The notes: generated from the letters alone by a model not told the origin. A DNA stretch of 64,000 nucleotides from Eutypella sp. D-1 (GCA_023313575.1 JAJTTP010000005.1:1240001-1304000); one strand, 5' to 3'; counted from the stretch's first letter, positions 33,680-45,270 are shown. A program made the numbers and translations.

Positions 33680-35729
33680 GATGAATCTTGAACCAGAAGA
33701 TAAATTGATTGTAAGTCAGCTGGCCAATATTCAACGTTTGAAGGTTCGAGGATTTGCTCGGGGAGGTCCATAGCACTGCCCACACGGCGAAGCATTGTCA
33801 TGCCATTTCGCGCCTTGGGCCGCCGATTCTAACCCGTCACCGACTCGTCATCACGAGATACCTATGACATATTTCTCGCCCAATCAGCTCTGGGCTATAG
33901 TAAGACAACGGGAATGATGGTGGAAGCCAAGACGTATCGATTCGTGATCCCGACGGAGCAGAGGCTATCGGAAAACTTCAGCTCTCCTGAGTCCTTGCCA
34001 GACGTCGATCAACCACCCGATTTCCAATCATCGCTGTGAGACATGCGTCGGATGTGACTTTGCGGCGTCCATTAGCTGCAGGTTGCCAGCCTACATCTGT
34101 ACGTCGACTTGGCCGAGGACCTGATAAAATTAAGTGATATCGATGAGAATTTCCCTGCGGGGTGACCAGTGATAGTGAATCACAAATATCGTCATATTTC
34201 TGGTACTTCGCACACCCAAGACACGTTTCGGACAGTACCAGGATTCTTTACGTTTTTGACTCAACTCAGCTAAAATGGAATTCGTTGAATTAACATCAGA
34301 CATTCATCTATAATTCATCCATAATGCAGGGTGATCTTCATTTATTTGTAAATTTTATAACGGAACGTAGTCGGTCAGGTTTACTACAACCTGGCATTGC
34401 TTGCGCGCGCCCCCCCCCCCCCCCCCCCCACACACACACACATGGTTCACTGCTCCGTTAACTGCAATCATGATAGCTTTTTTAGTGGAGGGTTGCACGT
34501 AACAAGATTGTAGGCGTTATTTGCCTCCTTAGTGGTTTCGTTGTTTTTACCGTTTTCTCTGCCCGTTGTGGCCCTTTCGAGACTCTTTTCTTTGGCATGA
34601 TAATTCGAGGTAGAGACCGTGCTACCACGCTGCAGGGCACGAGGGCCAGCTGAGAATCCTTAATGAAACCGGATGTAGCGACCGCGGAGACGCTACGAGA
34701 TTCTTCGAATGACAAGTGCATCAAGCCCGACATCGAAGTGTTGTAGCCCACTTCAACAGGGCGTCCCTCACTGGCCATGGGGATAATGGGAGCAAAGCGC
34801 GCGCGTCTGTGGCGATGGCGAATGTGTTTTAGATCGAACAGCGCCCGGGTTTTGTCGACTCCCATCCCATGTTCATGAGCGGGACTCTATCGGGGCGAGC
34901 GGGCCATCAGCTTTTTGACGGCAGAGACGTATTTCTCAATGGACTAATGGACTCTTTAGAGAGTTGGTTTTTAGCTGCATGGAAGCGATGCTGCGAAAAC
35001 GCACCACCACCCCTTGTTGAAGGCGAAGGGCAAGCGCTATGTCAACCCATCATCCGAGAGCTATCCCGACCATATCAGGCTGGTCTATCCAACCCGAGTG
35101 GCCCAAATCGGCCTAGATTCCTTTCCAATGAAGGATCTTAACAATACCAACCCGTAATGTGTAAGTGAATATATGCGGCTGCATTACAAATGTGTAAAAT
35201 CTGTCAGCTCGGAGATTGATTGTCTCCTATGTTCCGCCTAGTATAATCCTACCGGATCTACCGACGGTGACCGGCGGAAGCCCCCGGCAGCGCGCATATT
35301 ACTTATTTAGCACCTGGGCGGTGTATTATCATAGATGGCCAGACGCATAGTTTCTTGATCAGTATGAGCCATCGTGGGTTTTCAGAGAGGAAACATGATT
35401 TGATTAGTTAAGTAATCAAAATCAACATATTGATGAAATCACAAGTAAAAGCTGTACAGAGTTGATCATAAAATTTGGACTGTGCTCGCGAAGCAAACCT
35501 TGGTAGACATTGGGACCTCATCGGCCCCTGAAACCCCCTCCGTAACCCCCCGAGGCTAGGCGTTAGTATACGGAGTAAATAAGCTTTGAGTTCTAGTGCG
35601 GGGCATGGGAGGCCTTAGTGGGGTAGGGTAGGGAGCTGACAGAGCAAGCAGCGCGGGATGACGCCCTGACACCACCGTTTGTTAGCAGGTGAGCCTAGGC
35701 TGCTAAACTCCAGCTAAGAACCCCCAAAT
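33680..35729. promoter_or_regulatory. Divergent intergenic region, P450 / ADGF
   Basis: About 2 kb separating two divergent starts and likely containing both promoters. It carries a poly-C run joined to a CA dinucleotide run (34410-34442). The minus-strand frame at 34482-34865 has no motif and I do not call it a gene. Confidence 0.45.
34410..34442. repeat. Poly-C run followed by (CA)n
   Basis: About 20 C residues are followed directly by about seven CA units. A short GC alternation lies just upstream. Confidence 0.9.
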
Positions 35730-37914
35730 ATGTCACTGATAAGGCGTTTGCCTCACACGTATCCAGACCTTTCACGATATAACTCTGAGGAGCAGGTCCA
35801 CTTACATTTTCTTCCAGCTTCAGAAGAAACTTTCCAGGCCTATTTGTATCATTCCTTCTTCAGCTTTGCACAAGCCTATCCGAGGATGTCAGGATTTGTC
35901 TATCCAAAGAAGTTTAGTGAGGAGGAATGGGAAGAGATTGCCCAAGAGATGCCCAATGAGGATGATGGGTTCCTGCGGAAGTATATCGAGGGGCGCGAGA
36001 ACCTCATTGAGCAAGAGAACAAGCAACGCAGCGGTTCGGGCCACCTTCCATGCGTTGAAAGAAATGAGCATCGTCATGCGATCGATGAGCTAATGGGTTT
36101 CCTTTTTTCAAGATGCATCGTTCAGACAGAACCTCTCCCCAATCGCAAGGAAGGCATGCGATATCGTTTCCCGAATTAGGGACGAGGAAAGCAGGACGAT
36201 CTGGACGCCGCAGCTAGAGGATTCACTAGCCCGCGCGCAGGAGAATATTACCGTGTTTCCGGGCATGATGTTCTCACTCTCCAAGGAGCGCATGGAGAGC
36301 ACTAAGCTCTGGAAAATTATCCGGAGGATGCCCAAAGGTGCCCTGTTGCACGGGCACTTAGACGCTATGGTTGACTTTGAGCATCTCTTTGGCATCGTTT
36401 TCTCCACGCCAGGCATTCATATCTTGGCTGACCAGCCTCTCACGACGCCCGCCGCTCTGGAGACCGCGTCGGTCACTTTCCATTTCCGGAAGCAGGTGCA
36501 CACGGAGGGGAATATATGGAACGACTCGTACGCAGCTTCCACACCACTTCTACTTACCCAGGCGGCGGAAGCATTCCCAGACGGCGGGAAGGAGGGGTTC
36601 CTGCGATGGCTGTACTCGCGGTGCACCATATCGCGGACGGATGCGGTGGCGCAACACCACGGCGTGGACGAGATCTGGAAAAAGTTCATGCGTTGCTTCC
36701 GCATTGTAAACAGCATGGTGCACTATGAGCCGATATGGCGCGGTTTCCTGCGTCGCCTCTTGCCCCTTCTTGCTGCTGACGGAGTCCGCTGGGCCGAACT
36801 CCGCTTCTCTTGGACTCTCGACTACTGCCGCGAGGGCTGCGAGGAGCCTGAGGGTGACTACACTGCTATGATGGACGTCCTAGCTGAGGAGGTTGAGGCG
36901 TTTAAGCGGAGCAAGGAGTGTGAGCGACTCGGTGGCTTTTGGGGTATTCGCATCATTTGGGCCACCATCCGCTTTTTCCCCACTCGCGACATCGTTCAGG
37001 ATATGGATAACGCCATTACCACCAAGATGACTCACCCGGGCCTGATCGCGGGATATGATCTGGTGGCACAGGAAGATGCCGGCCGGCCACTGCGGGATCT
37101 GCTCCCAGAGTTATTCTGGTTCCGGAAGCAGTGCGCTCAGGAGGAAGTCAACATGCCCTTCTTCTTCCACGCCGGCGAGTGCCTCGGCACCGGCAATGAC
37201 ACCGACCACAACCTATTCGACGCCATCCTTCTTGGTACCCGCCGCATCGGCCACGGCTTCTCCCTCTACAAGCACCCACTGCTTATCGACCTTGTGAAGG
37301 AGAAGAAGATCCTTGTCGAGAGCTGCCCCATTTCCAACGAGGTACTGCGCCTCTGCGGCTCTGTCATGAGCCATCCACTGCCGGCCCTACTGGCGCGCGG
37401 CGTTGCTGTAAGAAGACGTTTTATATCTGCTCTCCTTCCGATTATTGCCTTTATTCAACTATCCAAACACATAGCACATTTCGTGGTGCGTTCCTTTGGT
37501 AGCAACCCATCGACCCTCTTGTCATCTCGTCTTCAGGAAACGACACACTGAACAAAAAAGTAACTAATGCTTGCAAAAACACAGTGCAGTCTCAACAACG
37601 ATGATCCGGCTATGCTAGGTCAAGACACCGCGGGGTCGACGCATGACTTCTGGCAGGCGCTACAGGGGTGGGATAACTTGGGGCTGGCAGGGCTCGGCAG
37701 TCTCGCGGAGAACAGCATCCGGTGGGCTGCGTTCGAAGACCAGACGACAGAGGAGTGGGGTCGTGACGTCCGCGAGGCCAGTCTCGGTACCGGTCTGAAG
37801 GCAGACAGGCTAAAGCTCTGGAGCATCGAGTGGGAGAAATTCTGCCTCTGGATCGTCACAGAGTTCGGGGAAGAAGGGGAGGGCGAGGCAGCGGAGGGTG
37901 GCGACGCGGAGTGA
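35730..37914 (+). CDS. ADGF/CECR1-type adenosine deaminase
   Basis: Three exons give 642 aa: 35730-36033, 36113-37407 and 37585-37914. Hydrolytic deamination of adenosine (or 2'-deoxyadenosine) to inosine is the family reaction. All zinc and catalytic elements are visible: HGH (181-183, within MPKGALLHGHLDAMVDF), HAGE (454-457), RIGHGF (479-484), SCPISN (506-511) and NNDDP (537-541). The first join, GTTCGG donor to TTCAAG acceptor, links EQENKQRS to DASFRQNLSPIARKA, which is continuous in the family; the donor is weak. The second join restores GVACSLNNDDP. Animal ADGFs are secreted, but no signal peptide is seen here. A second ATG at 35886 (MSGFVYPKKF) may be the true start and would give 590 aa. 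It lies in the metabolic neighbourhood with the P450 and ATP-grasp genes. Confidence 0.85.
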
Positions 37915-39689
37915 CCAGTTTCGATGTGATCTATGTTACGCGATCGATAAGGTACGGGTACCTGACTATAGCGAGGATACACAACAGGAAGAAAAGCCGC
38001 GGCGCGGGAGGTGGGGCGTTTGGCTGGGCTGTCCGAGTATTCAACAGAATTATTCTGTAGCTTTACTGGGTGGAATATCATATGGACAGAGCACTCGCTC
38101 ATCGGGTATCGGTTTGTGTCACGTGGGTGAACGACGAAAGGCTTAGGGGCATAAGGGCAGCATACCCCTGCCCCCTGTCTATACGCGTGGCGGAGCTTGC
38201 TTTCGTCGAGAGTTTCAACACATAGCCGGCCAGGCCATGGATTCGAGTAGCTACAAGGTAGATAGATCAACGTTATGGTAGTTATGCAGTTATTCGGTGG
38301 ATTCTAAGCTATCTCGGATTTGCACCTTTCTTCTTTGGCAACAGGAGGGACAAGAGGAAGAAAAAGCAATATGAAGAGCATAACTCCTGTCAGCTGGCAA
38401 GCTGAGAATGTTTGATTCACACATGAAGCTAAGTGGCGGTGAATATAAGTCATACGCATAATACAGTAGATGCTTGTGTGCTCATCTGCTTCCTAAAGTA
38501 CCCACCAACAGCGAGCCGGCCGCGCCGAAGCTCATACGACATAGAGAATGGGTTAAGGGTCATTATGGCGGTACCACACACTTAGAAATGTTATATGCTG
38601 GTTGACAGAATGACATAGCTGGTTCTAGATCAAATTCTATAGGCACCTACCTCGGTACGTGGTAGAACACCAGCCTTGCCACATGCCTCCGTGATGTCCG
38701 CCGCTGCCGCCGCAGGGGCCGCTAGATGAAAAGGGGGGTCGCACCAACTTTTTTGGGTACAAGGATGGCTGTATTGAGGCCTTCTACATTGCACGCAATT
38801 ATCATCCGGCAGGAGTACTACATGTTTGAAAGGGTCCTCATTCAGTTAGGGACTAGAACTTGTAAGGGCTCTATAAGATGAACGAAAACTGTATTCAAAA
38901 TAACGTTCTCAAATAATTGTGATTTTCGGTTACGCCAAAAAAGGGGGGAACAGGGCTGAGAAGGGGAACGGCGGTGGGTACGGAGAAGGATGTAGGAATT
39001 AGATTAGGTGCGACCTACAAACTATCGTGTGGCGCGTCAGTGTTTCCCTGAGGCCGTCGGAGGTGGTCTCTCATGCTTCGAGCCCTTTTCCGACGACGAC
39101 TGGAACTTGGCCAATAACCACCCATTTCCAGCATGCATTCGGTAATGCTTGGTATCGCGAGCAGGGACATATTTTCGACCCGATTCCGTTTCTGACTTAC
39201 TATTTCGGCCTACTACCCAAAGAGGAAGGATTTTGCGATCTTATCGTCACGTTTCAATTCGGAACCACGTATGTAAAGAAGCGGGCCGAGACCTTTGTGT
39301 GACTCAGCCCTAGTCGGGACCTAGGACCCAAGTCGCAGGTATAGTGAGTAATATCCCACACCGAGATATTAATCGAAGCGGTTACAAATCCACACGGGTC
39401 CCGCAGAGCGCACCGCGTGAGGCGCAATTAGAGGTCTGACTGTGGTAGACCGCCCTTTTTAAGTTTCGTTTCGACTGCTCAGCCCCCATAGGGCTGGGCC
39501 ACGATGACGTGACGTATCGACCCCTTTCGTCGGTATCGCCCGGCGTGGCTTTGTGTAAGTTACGGATATAGGTTAGGACGTCGTTATTGAAATAGGAGGC
39601 CTTCGAAGATGTGGCAAACGAAAAAGGGACCTAAGGGCACGCGAGCAAGCACATCAAGGATGCCGTTTTGATCAACAATAATCACAACA
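37915..39689. other. Intergenic, ADGF / ATP-grasp
   Basis: About 1.8 kb, AT-richer than the flanking genes. It contains the ADGF 3' flank and the ATP-grasp promoter. Frames such as 39027-39302 start at non-ATG codons and show no domain. Confidence 0.5.
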
Positions 39690-41042
39690 ATGACAACGAA
39701 CACAATGACCAGAGCAGTGCAAAAGAGGCGTGCTACAAGATCACCACGGGTTAGGCTAGACACGACACTGGCCGACTTGTATCGTGAGAATGGGATTTCT
39801 GGAGACTTCATCGTCACGATGTACTGCGTGTTCGCACACCTAGACCTTCACCCAGAGTTCCCGCGAGAGAGGGTCTATCCCGAGGACGAGGAGCCCGTGC
39901 CCTTCTCCGATGACAAAAATGAGCAGGACCGCCTTCGGAAAGTCATCCTTGGTCTGAAGCCACTTAGGAGGTCGTTCGGTCTGGGGGATGTGGACGTCCT
40001 ATTCTTCGGCCCCAATATCTCAGAGGAAGGGATGAAGCGCGCTCTCTCGCAGCTAGATCCGGATCAGCGACACCGTCCGTACGTCATCGACTTGGACGAG
40101 GGTGATGTTTTCGGCAAGCTACTCGAGGCGACACAATACAAGAAACTGCTTTTCTGGAGGCCCCAAGAGTGGATGTTGCACCATGACTGCCTTAACGACC
40201 CACAAGAGGCGTACATCATAAATTCGAAAAAGTATCTAGTCACTTCAGGCATACAAACCCCTCCGTCAGAGATAGTTAGCCTCACCGAAACCGATATCGA
40301 GAGCCCCTCATCCATCTTCTCCGCGCGGCCACTCCCTTTTGTGGTGAAGCTATGTCGTGCAGGATGTGGTTTCGGAACATACATCGTCACCACGGAAAGT
40401 CGCCGCCGGGACATGTTGGAGGCGATGGAAAGATACAAGTCAAGGGGCGTCGATGAGGTACTGGTTTCGGAATATATCGATCTTGTTCAGGACCTTAGCG
40501 TGCACTTCCTTATCGGTGCACCCGGAAGCGAGAACGACCACGATAATCCTCTCATCCTTGGCGTCACGGTACAAACGCTTACAAAGGATGGAAAGTGGGT
40601 TGGTGGACATATTGACTATAGCGTGCAACCGGAGCTGCACGAGCTCGTTCGAGAGACCGTACGAGATACCACAAGGAAGCTCCCCCAGAGCTTCGTCGGC
40701 TGGGCTGGGGTCGACATCGTCGTGAACAGGGAGGGACAGCAATACGTGGTTGACCTTAATGCCCGGTTCACCGGCTCGATGCCGATTTGCTTCATGTCCG
40801 GGCATTTTTGGGCGCAGAGGAGCTTGCCGCTCGCGCAATTCTCCGCTTTCGAGTACTGCGGCACGGCGGACATCATCTACGACGTCCTAGCCCCCTTGAT
40901 CGAGACCGGTCAGATTATAGTCACCGCCACCTCGGCGATCGAGGGCAACCTGCACATGGCCGACATTGTTTGGGGCGGTCGAGACCACGAAGACCTGTCA
41001 CGCATTGGCGATTACATCAAATGGAGACTTACGAAGACGTGA
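39690..41042 (+). CDS. ATP-grasp domain ligase (fungal, single domain)
   Basis: A single-exon gene of 450 aa. It matches the fungal ATP-grasp proteins annotated elsewhere as solid-state-culture-specific. The N-terminal lobe carries DVDVLFFGPNISEEGM and FWRPQEWMLHHDCLNDP. The ATP-grasp fold follows with the central lysine and glycine-rich loop PFVVKLCRAGCGFGTYIV, SEYIDLVQDLSVHFLIG, and the Mg-binding block GVDIVVNREGQQYVVDLNAR with DLNAR near residue 354. Family members activate a carboxylate as acyl phosphate and join it to an amine or thiol; neither substrate can be read here. It could be the scaffold-forming enzyme of a small cluster, since no PKS or NRPS is present. ATG 39690 is used; ATG 39705 is an alternative. 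It is convergent with the GST gene. Confidence 0.85.
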   Translation: MTTNTMTRAVQKRRATRSPRVRLDTTLADLYRENGISGDFIVTMYCVFAHLDLHPEFPRERVYPEDEEPVPFSDDKNEQDRLRKVILGLKPLRRSFGLGDVDVLFFGPNISEEGMKRALSQLDPDQRHRPYVIDLDEGDVFGKLLEATQYKKLLFWRPQEWMLHHDCLNDPQEAYIINSKKYLVTSGIQTPPSEIVSLTETDIESPSSIFSARPLPFVVKLCRAGCGFGTYIVTTESRRRDMLEAMERYKSRGVDEVLVSEYIDLVQDLSVHFLIGAPGSENDHDNPLILGVTVQTLTKDGKWVGGHIDYSVQPELHELVRETVRDTTRKLPQSFVGWAGVDIVVNREGQQYVVDLNARFTGSMPICFMSGHFWAQRSLPLAQFSAFEYCGTADIIYDVLAPLIETGQIIVTATSAIEGNLHMADIVWGGRDHEDLSRIGDYIKWRLTKT

Positions 41043-41569
41043 ATGCATTCAGAAATGAATAATTGCCAACCCGCTTTTTAGAGCATAGATCCGCAAGGGT
41101 CATCCATCATCCTGGGTGGATTCAGGCGTTGTACGGCATAAGCATATGTGGAGTTGGTTCGTTTTAGGAAATTCCTCTTACTGTATTACTATATGATGGC
41201 GATTCTACTTCTGTGTGGATTAGGTAGTAGCAACGGCTTACATGAGTATAGACACGATGCATTCATTTATTCAACCCCACCAATCTTACTACTCGGCTCG
41301 TGCAAACTACTCATACAGTATTTCAAGTTTTCTCAGCGGCTTTCCAACAAGTGGCACGTAGTGCTGAGTGTGAACGTTGCAACAGATATTCACTTGAATT
41401 AACCTAGTTTGTACATAGGGGACCTCGCTATACCTCCTACCTCCTTTTATCTTAGTGCCTAGCCGCCCTAGACATGACAAGGGGTAAGCGGCTATAGTAC
41501 CCGTAGTATGCTTTGCGCTGATTCACGCTCCATTTTTTTATGGATCGTTTTTCACTCTCCAAACATTTC
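41043..41569. other. Convergent intergenic region, ATP-grasp / GST
   Basis: About 530 bp between two converging 3' ends. AT-rich, compatible with 3' UTRs; the frame at 41148-41402 has no motif. Confidence 0.5.
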
Positions 41570-42411
41570 CTATGAATCCAACCCCGCCGCGGCTCGCATC
41601 CTTGCGCGCTTCGCTTTCGACCTGGCAACAATGACGTCTTCGTCAAAGATCGACGTGATGCTAGCGTGCTTGCATACGGCACTGGACCACTTGTAGAAAC
41701 TCGGGGCCTTCTGCTCAATCTGCGTATTGAGGCTCGTGGGGTAAACGCCGTGCTTCGATAAGGTAATAGCTCGGATAACGAAAGGGCCCATGATGACCTT
41801 TGACATCGGTTTAGCAGCGAACCACCCGCATATGTAAGAACGGTGACTTACTTCAGCTAGAGTGAGCTTATCACTTCCCCCGAAAAAAGGATTGGCATCT
41901 TGCAAGAGGGGCTCGACCTCCTTCAACAGACCTGCGACAGCTTTATCGATGACCTTCTCGGCATCTGCTTCCTTAGGCGCTTCAAAGAGCCCGAAGAGGA
42001 TTGTGTGGAACTTATTCCAATAAGCGTCGGTAAAAAAGCTCATCCTGGCCCGTCGCATCGCGCCTTCGGTTGTAGTGGAGGGTGGGCATAGGTGCGACGG
42101 ATATATGTCCGCCAGGAATTGGCAGATGACAGCTGACTCCACGAGAACTTCTCCATTGAAAATCAGCACTGGCACGAGGGCCCTCGGATTGAGCTTCAGA
42201 AAATCTGCCGGTCGAGGTCCGTCGACGTTAATGACGACCTCTTCGAAAGGAACCCCGAGCTCCGAGAGGGCGACATTGGCACGATTTGCCCCTATATGGC
42301 ATTAGTTCATTCACTCATGAAAGCCGAGCTATTAGTTCCGGCAAGGCAACTCTCACAGGTACAAGTGTAATTTGTGTATAGGATCAGCTTGTTCTCGCCA
42401 GTAGACGCCAT
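41570..42411 (-). CDS. Glutathione S-transferase (Cys-type, omega/GTE-like)
   Basis: Three exons give 240 aa: 42411-42357, 42291-41852 and 41797-41570. The thioredoxin-fold N-terminus reads LILYTNYTCTWANR, so Cys17 in CTWANR is the likely catalytic residue, as in omega-class enzymes. NPRALVPVLIFNGEVLVESAVICQFL is the glutathione-binding cis-proline and Glu-Ser region. The helical C-terminal domain has LTLAEVIMGPFVIR, restored by the second join. The protein ends in a basic tail (RSKAKRARMRAAAG). Such enzymes add glutathione to electrophiles or reduce mixed disulfides. In fungal clusters they often supply sulfur or detoxify an intermediate; that is inference here. The start at 42411 was chosen because the upstream frame (to 42489) adds no family sequence. 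It is divergent from the MFS transporter. Confidence 0.88.
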
Positions 42412-43439
42412 GTTGTAAGTCGTAGCACGAGGATAAAGGGTTTTCTGATTGAAGGTCCAAGGATTTCCGAGGGATGGGCTTACTTGCATCTAATACTCCC
42501 GAGTCCCGGGCTGCGGGACCTGTCGCGTACGACTGACTGGGAATAAATAGTAATAGAAAAGGAAACCGTTGGCTAATGCCGGCTATAATCACCCGCATGC
42601 TCCGATTTCTCGAAGTGACTCTGACTCAGCCCTGGCCCGTCAGCTTCCAAGATTCCTTTGATTATCGCCACTATTGCCTAGAAATGACTTCTCTATAAGC
42701 CCAGGTGCATCATTTGGCGGCTACTATGAGGTAAGCGCTTCGGTCGCTTCCGCTGGTTCCACAAGGATTTCCCCTCCCTTGCTTCGCATACAATCACCCT
42801 CCGGATCTGCCCCCAGAATCTGGTCTATAGCTCGTTGGCGTACTGCGACATGCTCATTGGCCCGGACCGCAATGCCCCAGCATCATGAATGAGGCAATAC
42901 CTGGTCTGAACGATACTAGATCGCCAACTAGGATCCATCTCAATCGCATTCAGCATGAGGGGAGCCAATGAAGCGTTGTGCTGGACTAGGTGCATAAGTA
43001 TAGGAAGCAAGTCTAGCATGGCGATGTCACCTTACTGCTTCAGTCCTTCATCCCTATCACATATATATTGCAGCAGGCTGTGCTTCTGTCGAGCATCACT
43101 TGACGTGAAATTCGGCTCGCGGCCAATGATTGACTGTGCAGTTTATCAAGGGGAGCCGGAGCGTACGTAGTCCGAGAACAATAGATACCATCTTTCATAA
43201 CTTCGGCGGTTTATCTTCGCAATTTGTGTCGAATATGTTGAAGCCCTGATACCGACAAATTCTTCATCCTTGCAGCATGGAACCCCGCTGGCAGAATGGA
43301 CATTATTTTATCGCGACCCTCCGTCCTTCTGTCCTGCCTAGACTTGACCCTAGTAGTGACTTGGATTTTCCTTTTTTCACGTAGTTCCCTTTCCTCTTTT
43401 ACTAACACCAAGAGCTAAAAGCACCGAAAAGTTCTAACA
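42412..43439. promoter_or_regulatory. Divergent region GST / MFS, containing a decayed gene
   Basis: About 1 kb between divergent GST and MFS starts. Much of it is occupied by a disrupted coding remnant on the minus strand (listed separately). The last 200 bp before the MFS ATG are C/T-rich in part and probably hold its promoter. Confidence 0.5.
42724..43137 (-). pseudogene. Decayed coding remnant between GST and MFS genes
   Basis: Not recognised at family level. Reading the minus strand from a possible acceptor (GCACAG at about 43138), the frame runs SIIGREPNFTSSDARQKHSL onward, meets an in-frame TAA at 43034-43032, and then continues with protein-like sequence such as DLLPILMHLVQHNASLAPL and SWRSSIVQTRYCLIHDA. 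At a GGGG run (42878-42875) the coding-like sequence moves by one base into a second frame, which continues with ANEHVAVRQRAIDQILGADP and closes at TAG (42726-42724). One stop plus one frameshift in otherwise good coding sequence points to a dead gene or the 3' end of one. Sequencing error in the G run is possible. The 5' part was not found. Confidence 0.4.
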
Positions 43440-45270
43440 ATGGATTGCGACGAAGTTTGGGAAAGCGGTTCAACACATGTGGGCTTCTCTAAGACCAAAG
43501 AAGGCCCAGGAGACCCATCCGCGATTCATGTTGAAGATGCGAGCCCTCCAGATGTAGAACAAGGCCTCGTGTCAGAGATAAGAGCATCCAAAGCGAGGGG
43601 AGTTGCCATAATAGCCACTCTTGCTGGCATTAACTTCCTCAACACTATGGGCTCAGGTATACTCATCGCTGCCCTTCCACGTATCGCCAGCGACGTCAAT
43701 ATCCCCGACGGACTGATACTATGGCCAGCTGCCGTGTATGCTCTTACCGCGGGATGTTTGCTCCATGTGTTCGGTGCTATTGGCGATATCGTCGGTCCGA
43801 AGACACTCTGGATCGTCGGGAGTTTCCTGTTCGTCGCTTTCACCATGGCCCTTGGCCTTGCCAGGTCCAGCATGCAGGTCATCCTCTTCCGGACCTGTCT
43901 TGGAATAGCAATATCGATGTGTCTGCCAACCACCGTTAGCCTGATAACCAACACTTTCTCTAAGGGCTCGTGGAGGAACACAGCATTTGCCATGAACGGC
44001 ATGGCCCAACCTCTGGGATAGTAAGACATTCACTAAACCAAACCCATTATTCTTCACCCTAACACATAACATGAACACTATCTATGGAAGTGCTTAAGTA
44101 TGGTTGTTGGTGGTTCGGATCCGGGCCCGCTAACGTCTCTCATATGTAGTGCCCTCGGACTTGTACTCGGCGGCGTCTTCACCGATACGATTGGGTGGAG
44201 ATGGTCGTACTACATCATGGCGATCATCAGCTTCTGCGTCTCCGTTACATCTATCTGGTCACTACCTACCGTGACACACCACTCGAAAAAAGAATGGGGG
44301 AGACAGCTGCGAGAAGACGTCGACTGGGTAGGTGCTGTCATCCTCAGCCTGTCGCTAGGCATGCTGCTGTACGTCCTCGGAATGGTCACTTCCGACCACC
44401 AGAATATCAGACGGTCTCCCAATATTGCCATACTCGCCGTGTCGCTGGCGCTGCTTCTTGCTTTCCCTTGCTGGATGTACTGGCAATCCAAACATAAGCG
44501 CCCGGCGTTGATACCCAATCGTTTGTGGCGGCAGGCCTCCTTCACTTCAGCTTGCCTGTGCGTTTTCTTCTGTTGGGCTTCCTTGAACGGCATTGAGTAC
44601 TTTACTACCCTGTTCTTTCAACAAGTACAGGGGCTATCCGCGTTGGAATCTTCCATCCGGTATTTCTCCCAGATCATCATGGGGACGTCAGTCAATATCG
44701 TACTGGTCTATTTGATTTCTAGGGTTCGCGCTGTTACTCTGGCAGTTGTTTCGGCCTGCATCACCTTGATATCTCCTGCTTTGATGGCCACCGTTCCCAT
44801 CGATGTATCATATTGGGCGGGACCCTGTTGGGCATTGTTCCTTAGTCCAGTTAATCCTTGGGGTAAGTACTTTTCGCCTTGAATACTAAAGCTCATGACA
44901 GGTTTGAAAATACGCTGATAAACATTTTACAGTTTTCTTTAGCATATCCAACTTGTTGATATCTGATGCGCTGCCACCCGAAGAACAGTCCCTTGCCGGG
45001 GCAGTATTTAATCAGGTCGCGCAGTTTGGCAATTCGTTCGGCCTAGCTATCACGGCTGTTATCGCTGCAACGGTTAGAGAGCACTCAGCGGCAACACGCC
45101 AGAAGGAACAGCTTATGGAAGGGTTCAGGGCAGCTTTTTGGACTATTTTTGCGAGCACCGGCCTGGTGATCATCATCAGTTTGATAGGGTTTAAGGGTGC
45201 CGGCTTTGTGGGCCAAAAAGATGCGGTAGACAAGAACGACACACGAACTTCAAAGGAGAACTTAACTTGA
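43440..45270 (+). CDS. MFS drug/H+ antiporter, DHA2 (14-TM) type
   Basis: Three exons give 543 aa: 43440-44020, 44150-44862 and 44933-45270. Donors are GTAAGA and GTAAGT, and the joins restore QPLGYALGLVLGGVFTDTIGWRW and NPWVFFSISNLLISDA. A polar N-terminus (about 50 residues) precedes fourteen hydrophobic spans. The motif A equivalent is GAIGDIVGPKTLW after TM2, and the antiporter motif C region is GLVLGGVFTD with GWRW after it. Members export drugs, toxins or secondary metabolites across the plasma membrane by proton antiport. Next to a P450, an ATP-grasp enzyme and a GST it is the natural candidate exporter of a cluster product, by inference. It shares a divergent region with the GST gene, so the two may be co-regulated. 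Confidence 0.9.

Noticed and set aside
34482..34865. 127-codon minus-strand frame
   Set aside because: Lys/Arg-rich translation with no recognisable domain; start context unsupported.
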